Source of the DNA: a bacterium
Lineage (GTDB): Bacteria > Armatimonadota > HRBIN16
Reading direction: 5' to 3'
NCBI GenBank assembly: GCA_025057335.1
Contig: JANWXG010000009.1
Location: 1-23,456 of the forward strand
DNA length: 23,456 nucleotides
The number at the start of each line of letters is the position of its first letter. The first letter of the stretch is position 1. This document shows positions 4,806-12,593 of this stretch, piece after piece. The notes beneath the pieces were generated by a model, which was not told where the DNA came from, did no database searches, and saw nothing but the letters and a program-made list of their open reading frames with translations. Position numbers and translations under genes: made by a program.

Positions 4806-7478
4806 CAGCTCCAGCGCAGCCACCTGCACCTTCACGCCCGCGCGGTTACAGGGGTCTAGGCGCAGCCGAGTAACAACACCTCGCCAGCGGGGGTTGTCGC
4901 TCAAGTTCAACACGTACTCCCGCCACTGACCGTCCGCCATAACAGGAAAACGCACACTAGTGGCTTCGCTCTCGCTGCCAGACACAGTCCAGAAGAGCTG
5001 TCCGACATCCTCGAACCGTTCTGGTGCTGTCAGTCGCATCCGCAGGCGCAATCGGCGATAGCGTGCTGCGGGAATGCGGATGGGGGGGCCGAAGAAGGCA
5101 GGGTCGTTACCTGCCGTCACTGCTGTCAGCGCTCCGTCCTCAATACGCGGGTTCTCCAGTAGCATGCCGTGGTCCCATCCGTAAGCATGACGTGCAAACG
5201 TCCACCGCGGCACGCTCAGCAAGTGGACGTCTACTTGGGGCACAGCGAAACCGACATCCGCAGGGGTGAGGTCAAGGTGGGGGACAGCTGCATTGGTAAA
5301 CACCTTGCGGATGGCGTCTAGGTAGCCAAAACCGAACTGCTTGTGCGGTTCAATGTAGGAACCTTCACCCCATTCGTTCCATGCCTCTATTACAATCATC
5401 GGCAGTACCTTGTCAGGATACCGTTGTAGCAGGTGGAGAGCGTCCCGCAGGTGCTGCTCGAACTTTTCGGGAGTGCGACCGTAGCGCACGAGGGCGTTCG
5501 CACCGTGCCAAGGGCGGCTATCCCAACCGCCGCTCACGGGCGGTAGAAGGGGAACTGGGCAATGCTGCACGATATTTTCCCACTGCTGACGGTAGCCTAC
5601 CATCAGGGTGTCGAACGGCGCCCACTTCACATCGCCCGTCACGCCCAGATGAGGCCAATTGTATGCGGTGACCGCGTCGTAGCCTTCGCGAGCAGCCTGC
5701 ACCGCTTCTCCCGAGCTTCCCACACACGCCAAAATATATAACCCTTTTAGCCCAGCTTGAACACATTCTTGACGCATAGCATCCAGCGCACGCTTCACTC
5801 CGTCGCTGCCCAAATCCTGGCGTAGTTGATAGGGGCTAAAGAAGAAAACCGCAGGTTTGCCGTCAATCTGCAGGTGCTCTGGGCGAAGGAAGTAGTGTTG
5901 TATCCAGTGACGCACGAGGCGGAGACAGTCTTCGTGCGACGAGGTGCCAGGCGGATTGTGGTTTGCCCACAGCAGGCAGAACTGCAGGTGATGACGATAT
6001 CGGCTGCTGAAGTAGCCTTCGTGTAGCGCATGTTCGAGCTGGCGTGCACCCTGCACCCAGTACCAATCGTAAACGAAGAAGGTAATACCGTGTTCTACTG
6101 CCCACTTGATATGCCAATCGGCGACCTGCGGGTCACCCTCGCGATACCATCCCAGCACGGGACGGCGCTCGGGGAAGCGGGTAATCGGTGCCCACTGCCC
6201 CGCGCTACGCCAGCCGGGGAAATAATATACCCCTACCGGGTATTTAGGTTTCACTGGCAGGGGAGGGGGGACGACGGGCGACCTGACCCGAGCGAGAGGA
6301 GGCGATACACGCAACCGCGCTGTGACAGCGGTGGAGGTGGCATTTGTGCTGCGTATCTCAGCACGTAGGTCACCCTGCCAATTGCGTGGGAAGACAACTT
6401 GCCAGCGCCACTCTCCTTCTTCTCCAGAAGCCAGGTTGTGCGGCGCCGTCTGCAGAGTACGCAGCAGGCGCACACCAGTGGGCAGCAACAACCGCGCTGC
6501 GACCCCCCTCGCTTCTTGACCACCCGCGTTTACTACCCGAAGTTGCACTGTCAGCGGCACTCCCGCACGCGGCAGGGCGTCTTCTACGTCGAAATGCAGT
6601 ACGTTTAGAGTGGGTGGGCCCTGCGGTTGAGAGGAGAGAACCATGCTCTCCAGCACTAGGGAGGCTTTGGGCACAGGCGCTGGGCGGATGCCTAGCATCA
6701 CTACCTCGCCGCTCCAGTGGGGGCTACTGAACATGTCTACGTTGTAGAGACGCATCTGACCGTCGGGGATGACCTCAAAAGTGTGCTGCTGTATCCCATA
6801 TGCCTCGCTGGTGGCGAATACCAGGGTGCAATGGGGGAAGGAGGAGCGCAGACGCACGGCGAGGTAGGGTAGGGACTCTGCAATGAAACTGGTGCGTGCT
6901 GCGAAAAATCCATCTGGCTCTAGAAGCTGCAGTGTGACCCCCTCAGACGACCGGTCTACACGTATTCCCCGCCAAGCGCTCCACCCAGAGACGTTGCCAC
7001 GAAAAGTGAACTCTCTCTGTCCCTCGCGCACTGTTAGCCCTTCCAGTCGAACGATTCGGATAGCACGCAGGGAAAACTCGCCGATTCCATAAGGGTCAAA
7101 TCGCAGACGGACGATGCGTCCTTCCCGCTGCCAGAAGGGAAACACACGGTAGGTATGCCATTGCTTGTCGCCACGCACCGCGAAGCGAGTGCTTTTGCCA
7201 GGGAGGAAACCTCCGTAGGGAGACTCGGTGGTATTGCTCCAAAAGAACTCCGCTTCGCCAGGCAGTGAAGCACGCATCTCCACCTCAATAGCCTGATGAG
7301 GTACAGCGGGCAAGTTCAGCGAAGGCAGATATTCCAGAATCGGGTCTTCACCCAAGGTGCGGAAGTGCATCGCTCCGTCGCGGAATTGCACGTCGCCAAT
7401 CTGATGATTGGCGCGCCAATCACGCAATATCTGCTCCTGTTCAAAGCGCCATTCCTGTTCCACTCGTACCGCGCTCAT
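4797..7478 (-). CDS. Large protein with a GH99-like (WbsX) domain and flanking beta-sandwich modules
   Basis: 893 residues. The core at about 412-730 matches the glycosyltransferase WbsX / GH99-like family: it begins YPVGVYYFPGW, contains FFVYDWYW (477-484) and CLLWANHN (501-508), and ends with the hallmark EAWNEWGEGSYIEPH (698-712). Relatives occur in O-antigen and other polysaccharide clusters or as endo-mannosidase-like enzymes. Residues 1-290 and 745-893 look like two or three beta-sandwich, carbohydrate-binding-like modules (for example RLRFDP at 124-129 recurs as RLRLDP at 871-876). About 290-392 resembles an Ig-like or CARDB spacer. No signal peptide is visible, which is odd for such an architecture. 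The ATG at 7478 has GGAGG 9 bases upstream and overlaps the upstream nuclease-like gene by 38 bp, so it is the last gene of the Lpt-led cluster. Substrate unknown. Confidence 0.82.
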   Translation of the reverse strand: MSAVRVEQEWRFEQEQILRDWRANHQIGDVQFRDGAMHFRTLGEDPILEYLPSLNLPAVPHQAIEVEMRASLPGEAEFFWSNTTESPYGGFLPGKSTRFAVRGDKQWHTYRVFPFWQREGRIVRLRFDPYGIGEFSLRAIRIVRLEGLTVREGQREFTFRGNVSGWSAWRGIRVDRSSEGVTLQLLEPDGFFAARTSFIAESLPYLAVRLRSSFPHCTLVFATSEAYGIQQHTFEVIPDGQMRLYNVDMFSSPHWSGEVVMLGIRPAPVPKASLVLESMVLSSQPQGPPTLNVLHFDVEDALPRAGVPLTVQLRVVNAGGQEARGVAARLLLPTGVRLLRTLQTAPHNLASGEEGEWRWQVVFPRNWQGDLRAEIRSTNATSTAVTARLRVSPPLARVRSPVVPPPLPVKPKYPVGVYYFPGWRSAGQWAPITRFPERRPVLGWYREGDPQVADWHIKWAVEHGITFFVYDWYWVQGARQLEHALHEGYFSSRYRHHLQFCLLWANHNPPGTSSHEDCLRLVRHWIQHYFLRPEHLQIDGKPAVFFFSPYQLRQDLGSDGVKRALDAMRQECVQAGLKGLYILACVGSSGEAVQAAREGYDAVTAYNWPHLGVTGDVKWAPFDTLMVGYRQQWENIVQHCPVPLLPPVSGGWDSRPWHGANALVRYGRTPEKFEQHLRDALHLLQRYPDKVLPMIVIEAWNEWGEGSYIEPHKQFGFGYLDAIRKVFTNAAVPHLDLTPADVGFAVPQVDVHLLSVPRWTFARHAYGWDHGMLLENPRIEDGALTAVTAGNDPAFFGPPIRIPAARYRRLRLRMRLTAPERFEDVGQLFWTVSGSESEATSVRFPVMADGQWREYVLNLSDNPRWRGVVTRLRLDPCNRAGVKVQVAALELLP

Positions 7479-7896
7479 GGTTATCTGCCTCCGCTTCCTC
7501 AGTATGTTGCCAGTATCTCTCCGCTAGGATAATAGCCACATAGTCGTCGTATGGCTGTTCGGGAAAACGCAGCCAAGCGGGCAGGAGACGACGCCAGCCT
7601 TTAGGAGGGTTCTCACGAAGGTAGCGGCGACGCGCCTGCTCCGAGGTGTAAGCCTCATCTACGATGTGCACAGGCAGGGACACGGCACGCAGTAAAGGTT
7701 CCAACGCCCTGAAGCCTGTACCGCCACCGATGACGATGCACTGCGGACGGAAACGCACAAGCAGCCTCTGCACCTCGGTATGCAGGTCTACTACAGCCAC
7801 TACACTACGATGCAGCACCTGCTTGTCCCTTCGCACCACAGCGATGCCGACCTTGCTGCGTCCTGGGTCTATGGCGAGCACTGCTGGTTCCGACAA
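7441..7896 (-). CDS. YqgF/RuvX-like RNase H-fold nuclease family protein
   Basis: About 151 residues from a likely TTG start. Motifs follow the YqgF/RuvX plan: the first strand AIDPGRSKVGIAVV with Asp10, the strand IVIGGGTG (54-61), VDEAYTSEQARRRYL with Asp80/Glu81, and YDDYVAIILAERYW with Asp117/Asp118, supplying the acidic residues of an RNase H-like active site. True YqgF acts in pre-16S rRNA maturation; this divergent paralogue may have another nucleic-acid role. The start is uncertain. The TTG at 7896 has GCAGGGAG 8 bases upstream and lies just after the preceding stop (7916). A GTG at 7905 or an ATG at 7977 (inside the DUF3084 gene) are alternatives. The 3' end overlaps the next gene by 38 bp. 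Confidence 0.78.
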   Translation of the reverse strand: MSEPAVLAIDPGRSKVGIAVVRRDKQVLHRSVVAVVDLHTEVQRLLVRFRPQCIVIGGGTGFRALEPLLRAVSLPVHIVDEAYTSEQARRRYLRENPPKGWRRLLPAWLRFPEQPYDDYVAIILAERYWQHTEEAEADNHERGTSGTGMAL

Positions 7897-7915
7897 GGCA
7901 CTCACTCCCTGCGGG

Positions 7916-9442
7916 TCACTGTACCACCCGGAAACGCAGTCGCAGGCTGTCGGCGGAGTAGGTATCCGTCTCAGCAAGCGCAGCGACGTTCACATATCGT
8001 CCTCGCCCTTCGCGCGCGATGCGCTCTGCCAAGTCGGTAATCTGTTGGTTGGGCACGGCGCCCACCACAGGTTCTCCATCCGCTCCGATCCGGGGGATGA
8101 TTCCTGCCTCAATCGCTCGTGCACGCACCTCGTCTCGCAGGAACTCGATGAGTGTGTTGGCTATCTCGCCTGTGCCGCGTCCAGACCAGATTCGCGCACG
8201 CGCAATCTCCTCGTCTTTGCGGTATACCAGACGGTTCCGGAAAGGCTTCAACTCTACCTGAATCGGCTCGCCTGCTACGCCATTGCGCACTGCTACCGCT
8301 AGCACGACCACAGGAGTGTCGGAACGAGCGATTTGCTCTGCTAGCGCCTCGACACTGACAGCTTCGTCCGCAAACACCTCAACGCTGCCGCCCGTAGGCG
8401 ATGGCACGCTTAGCCGCTTCAAGGGGATGTACGCTGCGCGGTGTGCACCTCTCGCTGCGGCGCCGCGCTCCTGTGCCAAGCGCCCCGCCTCCACTAGCAG
8501 GCGGTAAATCTCGTTGCGGGTAGCGCGCAGCGACATGCCATTTGGGATTACCCGGCGAGCAATCTCTTCTCCGCGCCGTGCCACGATGGGCTTCTCCTTT
8601 ATCTGCTCCAGTTGCTCGACAAGTTCTCGCAGCTCTGCCTCCCGCATCTGCAGTTGCTCGATGGTTGCTCGCAGAGCGTCCGCCTGTTGCTGAAGTTGGC
8701 GGCTTTGCTGGCTTAGCTGTTCCGTCTGCTGGCGCAGTTGCGCTGCCTGCTGCTGCAGTTGGGCGTTTTGGTTGTTGAGCTGAACGTTCTCGCGGGCATA
8801 TTCCATGTTCTGGGAAGCAAGGTCGGCGTTATTCTGCTGATACAGCCGGTTTTGCTCCCGCAGGAACTGTCCCTGACGCTTTAGCTGGGCGTTGGTTTGG
8901 CTCAGCTGTCGGTTGCTGGTTTGCAAAAGGACGTTCTGCTTTTGTAGTCTCTGTAGCTGCTGGCTCTGTTGCACGATGCGACCACTGAGCTCCGCAACCT
9001 GTCTCTGTCGTTGTTCCAACTGAAGGCGTACGGCCTCCAGCAACTGTTGTTGCCTCTGCAGCTGGCGAGTGTTCTCCGCCATCTGTTTCTGTTGCTCTCG
9101 TATACGCTGCGCCGCCTCTTGATAGCGTTGCTGGAGCTGGTCGTAATCGCCACGAAGCTGGGCATAGCGAACCTGGAGCTGGCGAGATTGCTCTAGGAGG
9201 CGCTCGCCGCGCACGATGATTTCTCGGAAAGTTTGGGCGGTTGCCAGCACCGCGACGATGGTAAGGAAGGCGATGAGTGAGCCGGTGAAGCTGGTGATCA
9301 GCATCGCAGTGTGACGTGGTCGCAATCCCCATATCGAGATGCGCCGTTTGCCGAGGTAACGTCCCAGCCAGTCCCCAAAGTAGGCGATGAACCCACTCAC
9401 CACGATGAAGATGATACCAATGAGAATGGTGCGCACAGGCAT
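7916..9442 (-). CDS. DUF3084-family membrane protein with a long glutamine-rich coiled coil
   Basis: 508 residues. Two N-terminal membrane helices (about 4-22 and 47-70) flank a short basic loop. Then comes an extended coiled coil (about 75-275) very rich in Gln, Leu and Arg (pattern QLxQQ, for example LRQQTEQLSQQSRQLQQQAD). A compact C-terminal domain (about 285-508) has the DUF3084 look (VARRGEEIARRVIPNG, FADEAVSVEALAEQIA). DUF3084 proteins are known from cyanobacteria, deinococci and relatives; their function is not established. The topology puts the coiled coil and C-terminal domain on one side of the inner membrane. The start at ATG 9442 has AGGAGG with 8-base spacing; the in-frame ATG at 9475 would overlap the previous gene without a ribosome site. 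It follows the LptF/G gene by 22 bp, suggesting an envelope-related role. Confidence 0.85.
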   Translation of the reverse strand: MPVRTILIGIIFIVVSGFIAYFGDWLGRYLGKRRISIWGLRPRHTAMLITSFTGSLIAFLTIVAVLATAQTFREIIVRGERLLEQSRQLQVRYAQLRGDYDQLQQRYQEAAQRIREQQKQMAENTRQLQRQQQLLEAVRLQLEQRQRQVAELSGRIVQQSQQLQRLQKQNVLLQTSNRQLSQTNAQLKRQGQFLREQNRLYQQNNADLASQNMEYARENVQLNNQNAQLQQQAAQLRQQTEQLSQQSRQLQQQADALRATIEQLQMREAELRELVEQLEQIKEKPIVARRGEEIARRVIPNGMSLRATRNEIYRLLVEAGRLAQERGAAARGAHRAAYIPLKRLSVPSPTGGSVEVFADEAVSVEALAEQIARSDTPVVVLAVAVRNGVAGEPIQVELKPFRNRLVYRKDEEIARARIWSGRGTGEIANTLIEFLRDEVRARAIEAGIIPRIGADGEPVVGAVPNQQITDLAERIAREGRGRYVNVAALAETDTYSADSLRLRFRVVQ

Positions 9443-9464
9443 GGTTACTTCCTCCTTTTGCACC

Positions 9465-10574
9465 TCACCGCTCACGCTTCCACAGGATGACTACGCCAGC
9501 GACTGCTCCCAACATATTCGGCAGGAAGCTCGCTAGCAATGGCGATATCGTACCTCCCCTGCCTAGGATGAACAGGTACTGTGCGAATGCCCAGTAGAGG
9601 AAAATAATCACGATACTCAGCGCAAATCCAGAAGCAGCGGTGCTGCGTTGTCGACGGATACCCAGAGGCGCACCGACAAACCCGAACACGAGGCTAGCGA
9701 GCGGCAGGGAAATCTTGTTGTAGAGCTCCACTTCCATCTGCTTGGTGTCCTCGCCTGCCTGTCGGTAGCGGCGGATGCGATCGAGGGTTTGACGGAAACT
9801 GCGGCTATCGGGGTCGGGCACTAGGTCGGTTTCTATCTCGCGCAGGCTTTTACGGATACCTCCCCCCAGTACCCGCGTGCTGGTGCGCTCAAACTCAGCG
9901 CGCACCCGCCCATCGCCCGTCATCCAATAGCCGTCGTAGAGGTCCCATTCGCGCCCGCCTAGCCACTTTGCCCGCTTCGCGTACACGATTAACACAGGAT
10001 GCCAATTGGCGGATGCTGGAGCGAATTGAATGGCGGTGACATCAAACAGGATGCCTGCTTGTAGGTCTACCCCGCCTTGCGCCGTGATGAGCGTCTCTAC
10101 TTTCCCCTCACGCATTACCGTTTGCGTCACAGGCTGCGCGCGCTCACCGATTTGGCGCAGCACCGCCGTGCGCAGCCTCCACATCTCAGCGGTTGCCGGC
10201 GGTACTACCAGCTCGTTAAAACCGACTGCCAGTATGCTTACGGCTGCTCCCATCGCTAACACAGGCATCACAATCCGCCACAGGCTATAGCCCGCAGCGT
10301 GCAGTGCCACCATCTCGGTCTCGCTCGAGAGCCTACCGAAGGAGAGCAACGAAGCGAGCAGCATCGCCATAGGAAAGGTCTTCACCATAATCTGCGGTAG
10401 GCTCAACACCACCATCCGCCCCACTGTCCACAGCGAAGCCCCTTTCACCACGTACTCGGTGAGCTGGAACAGGCTACCGCCCGCGAAGAAGAGCGACGTA
10501 AACAGCAGCACACCGAACACGAACGGTCCGATGAGCTCCTGCAATATGAGACGGTCTACCACCTTGAGCCGCAT
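9465..10574 (-). CDS. LptF/LptG-family lipopolysaccharide export permease
   Basis: Inner-membrane subunit that, with the LptB ATPase, extracts LPS or a related glycolipid and passes it to the periplasmic LptC-LptA bridge. The 369 residues have the typical layout: three N-terminal membrane helices (about 12-34, 52-75, 100-122), a large periplasmic beta-jellyroll domain (about 125-285) and three C-terminal helices (about 288-306, 313-336, 345-366). Family features include the N-terminal LKVVDRLILQELIGPF, FGRLSSETEMVALHAAG after helix 2, and LYNKISLPLASLVFGFVGAPLGI at helix 4. Only one such gene is present here whereas E. coli needs both LptF and LptG; a second copy may lie elsewhere, or this one may form a homodimer. 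It starts 3 bp after lptB stops. Confidence 0.92.
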   Translation of the reverse strand: MRLKVVDRLILQELIGPFVFGVLLFTSLFFAGGSLFQLTEYVVKGASLWTVGRMVVLSLPQIMVKTFPMAMLLASLLSFGRLSSETEMVALHAAGYSLWRIVMPVLAMGAAVSILAVGFNELVVPPATAEMWRLRTAVLRQIGERAQPVTQTVMREGKVETLITAQGGVDLQAGILFDVTAIQFAPASANWHPVLIVYAKRAKWLGGREWDLYDGYWMTGDGRVRAEFERTSTRVLGGGIRKSLREIETDLVPDPDSRSFRQTLDRIRRYRQAGEDTKQMEVELYNKISLPLASLVFGFVGAPLGIRRQRSTAASGFALSIVIIFLYWAFAQYLFILGRGGTISPLLASFLPNMLGAVAGVVILWKRER

Positions 10575-10577
10575 GGG

Positions 10578-11303
10578 TCAGATGTGCTCATACTCCTCGC
10601 CCAAGTAGAACTGCCGGGCGATGGGGTCTTCAGGCAGTTTATCGGAATCGCCTTCGGTTAGGATACGACCGTTATGGATGATGTATGCCCTGTCGGTGAT
10701 ACGCAGGGTGGCGCGAACGTTGTGGTCGGTAATCAGGATACCAACGCCTAGCCGCTCGCGCAGGTGCGCGATGATGCGCTGCAGGTCGGCGATGGCAATC
10801 GGGTCCACGCCTGTGAACGGCTCATCCAGCAGGATGAACTTGGGATTGGCGGCGAGAGTGCGCGCCACCTCTACTCGACGCCGTTCGCCACCAGAAAGCG
10901 TGTAGCCGCGCGCGTGGCGCAGGTGGGCGATGTGAAACTCCTCTAGCAGGTTGTCAATGCGCTCCTGTATCTGCTTTTCGGGCAATCCTTGCAGCTGCAT
11001 CACCAGACGCAAATTGTCTTCTACGGTCAGCTTACGGAACACAGATGGCTCCTGCGCGAGGTAACCAATGCCCAGACGAGCGCGAGCATACATCGGCAAA
11101 CGGGTGATTTCACGTCCATCCAGCCACACCCGTCCTTCGTTAGGGCGCACGAGACCCACGATCATGTAGAAAGTGGTAGTTTTGCCCGCGCCGTTTGGCC
11201 CCAGCAACCCGACGATTTCGCCAGCCTCCATCTGTAGGCAAACGCCATCCACTACCCGACGCCCTTTGTAGATTTTGACTAAGTTCTCGGTGCGAAGTTT
11301 CAT
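10578..11303 (-). CDS. lptB: LPS export ABC transporter ATP-binding protein LptB
   Basis: Cytoplasmic ATPase of the Lpt exporter, 241 residues as in E. coli LptB. Walker A GPNGAGKT (35-42), Q-loop at YLAQEP (Gln84), signature LSGGERRR (136-143), Walker B FILLDEP (156-162) followed by the LptB-typical FTGVDP, and the switch His194 in ITDHNVRAT are all present, so it should be active. The segment EPSVFRKLTVEDNL is characteristic of LptB rather than amino-acid (LivF/G) ATPases. The start codon overlaps the lptA stop as ATGA, and lptF/G follows after 3 bp, consistent with co-translation of the complex. Confidence 0.95.
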   Translation of the reverse strand: MKLRTENLVKIYKGRRVVDGVCLQMEAGEIVGLLGPNGAGKTTTFYMIVGLVRPNEGRVWLDGREITRLPMYARARLGIGYLAQEPSVFRKLTVEDNLRLVMQLQGLPEKQIQERIDNLLEEFHIAHLRHARGYTLSGGERRRVEVARTLAANPKFILLDEPFTGVDPIAIADLQRIIAHLRERLGVGILITDHNVRATLRITDRAYIIHNGRILTEGDSDKLPEDPIARQFYLGEEYEHI

Positions 11304-11854
11304 GGGCGGTTCCCCTCTGGCTGGGAGCGCTTTGGTTGGATGACCGTTTCGGTGCGCGCAGGGTCCCCTTCTATTACCACGCGCAAGTCCTCTTCGCCCA
11401 AGAAGATAGTACCCCGGTCGCCTTTCTGGGTAGCCACCAATCGGGGATCTTCTACCTCTACGAAAACTCCTCCCTGCAGTGTGACCTGACGTGTCGCATC
11501 ATCGTAGAGGACGGTTCCTGCGTTGCCTCGAGCGACGCGCCTCTCTTTGGGTTGAGCTAGACGAAAGGTGACTTGCCCCTCCGCCCGCGCCCGGGTGAGG
11601 CGCGTCTCCTGACCAGCCTGCAGACGCGACTCCGCCGTGATGGTGCTGGCTTCCATACGCAACTGCCCGTCAGTGCTCTCTAGTAGCACACGAGTGCCCG
11701 TGACCCGTACCAGCACAGTGCCATCCCGTTTGTACTCGGTGACGATCTGCTGATAGCGGCTCAAACGGTACTGTCCCACCTGCACCTGTGCGGAGCTGAG
11801 GGTTGTCTCTGCACACAACCAGGCGATAAGTAGTATTTTACGCGCTAAAGCCAT
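11300..11854 (-). CDS. lptA: LptA/OstA-like periplasmic LPS transport protein
   Basis: 184 residues with a Sec signal peptide (ILLIAWLCAETTLSSAQ, cleavage near residue 22) and an OstA/LptA-type beta-jellyroll. Repeating short beta strands such as GTRVLLESTDGQLRMEA, TRARAEGQVTF and RQVTLQGGVFVEV are typical of the fold that shields the acyl chains of LPS across the periplasm. It is close to E. coli LptA in size. Position between an lptC-like gene (19-bp gap) and lptB (4-bp overlap) supports the call. AGGAAG ahead of the ATG at 11854 serves as ribosome site. Sequence alone cannot separate LptA from other OstA-domain proteins; the context decides. Confidence 0.85.
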   Translation of the reverse strand: MALARKILLIAWLCAETTLSSAQVQVGQYRLSRYQQIVTEYKRDGTVLVRVTGTRVLLESTDGQLRMEASTITAESRLQAGQETRLTRARAEGQVTFRLAQPKERRVARGNAGTVLYDDATRQVTLQGGVFVEVEDPRLVATQKGDRGTIFLGEEDLRVVIEGDPARTETVIQPKRSQPEGNRP

Positions 11855-11873
11855 ACTTTCTTCCTCGCTGAAG

Positions 11874-12431
11874 TTATGGTGAAGTCACGCGCATCACCTG
11901 TAGGGCAGTGTCGAGTTCCACCTGCGGCGCACGCAGGCTAAACTGTTTGCCCGTAATCTGTACGTCTCCCCGCGCTATCAAACGGTTTTGCCGTGCCAAC
12001 CATATCACCTCTCTCGCCTGAAGTTGCACACCGTTCACGCGCGAGTAGGCGCGAACACCCCTGCTAGCGTATATACGCCATTGTTCCTGTATAGCTTGCA
12101 CCCGCCCCGCGTGCAGGTCGGTTGTCGGTTTGCCGTTCTGGTAGAGTACACACTGCACGTTCTCGAAGGTGCCCAGAGCTCCGGCACGGCTGCTCTCCGC
12201 TGCTGCGCGGGGCACAGACGCTTCCCATATCACCTGACTGGGGGTGCCTGGTTCTAGCCATTTCACGCGAAGCCTCTCCGTCTCCACTTGCAACGGGGGG
12301 ATTGCAGGGGGCTGCGACGCTGACGGCTGTTGCGGAGGAGACCGGTGCACCTGTGGCGCTCGGCACCCTGCCGCCCCCCACCAGATACCCAACCCTAAAA
12401 CCGCAACGGCAAGACGAGCCAGTTTGCCCAT
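11874..12431 (-). CDS. lptC: LptC-like lipoprotein of the LPS export system
   Basis: 185 residues. The N-terminus is a lipoprotein signal: hydrophobic LAVAVLGLGIWWGAAGC with a lipobox ending at Cys23, then a Pro/Gln/Ser linker to about residue 48. The remainder is a beta-rich LptC/OstA-type domain (LGTFENVQCVLYQNGKP, ARGDVQITGKQFSLRAPQVE). LptC normally has an uncleaved membrane helix and joins LptB2FG; a lipidated version would be held in the membrane by its acyl chains instead. It is the first gene of the cluster lptC-lptA-lptB-lptF/G-DUF3084-nuclease-GH99. No ribosome site precedes the ATG, and the nearest promoter-like sequence is so close that translation may be leaderless. Confidence 0.75.
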   Translation of the reverse strand: MGKLARLAVAVLGLGIWWGAAGCRAPQVHRSPPQQPSASQPPAIPPLQVETERLRVKWLEPGTPSQVIWEASVPRAAAESSRAGALGTFENVQCVLYQNGKPTTDLHAGRVQAIQEQWRIYASRGVRAYSRVNGVQLQAREVIWLARQNRLIARGDVQITGKQFSLRAPQVELDTALQVMRVTSP

Positions 12432-12440
12432 GACGGGTAC

Positions 12441-12470
12441 ATGTTACACGATGCACTGGGGGATGCGCAA
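12441..12470 (-). promoter_or_regulatory. Possible promoter of the lpt cluster
   Basis: On the minus strand TTGCGC (12465-12470) and TAACAT (12441-12446) are 18 bases apart. Transcription would start within a few bases of the ATG at 12431, which fits the lack of a ribosome site there. The match is only moderate. Confidence 0.35.
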
Positions 12471-12544
12471 GGCGATGCGTCCCTGCGCGGGGGCAGCGCC
12501 GAAATATCTGGAGACACTGAGGGAAGCAATGGGTATTCGGGGAG

Positions 12545-12580
12545 TGTCGCTCCCTGTGGTACCGACCACAGGGAGCGATA
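12545..12580 (-). terminator. Strong hairpin after the PEP-CTERM gene, probable terminator or 3'-end structure
   Basis: A perfect 14-bp inverted repeat (12547-12560 and 12565-12578, TCGCTCCCTGTGGT and complement) with a 4-base loop, extended by one wobble and one A-T pair. It begins 14 bp after the stop at 12594 and separates the PEP-CTERM gene from the lpt cluster. No T-tract follows on the minus strand. Confidence 0.6.
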
Positions 12581-12593
12581 AGGGAGTCTGTTT

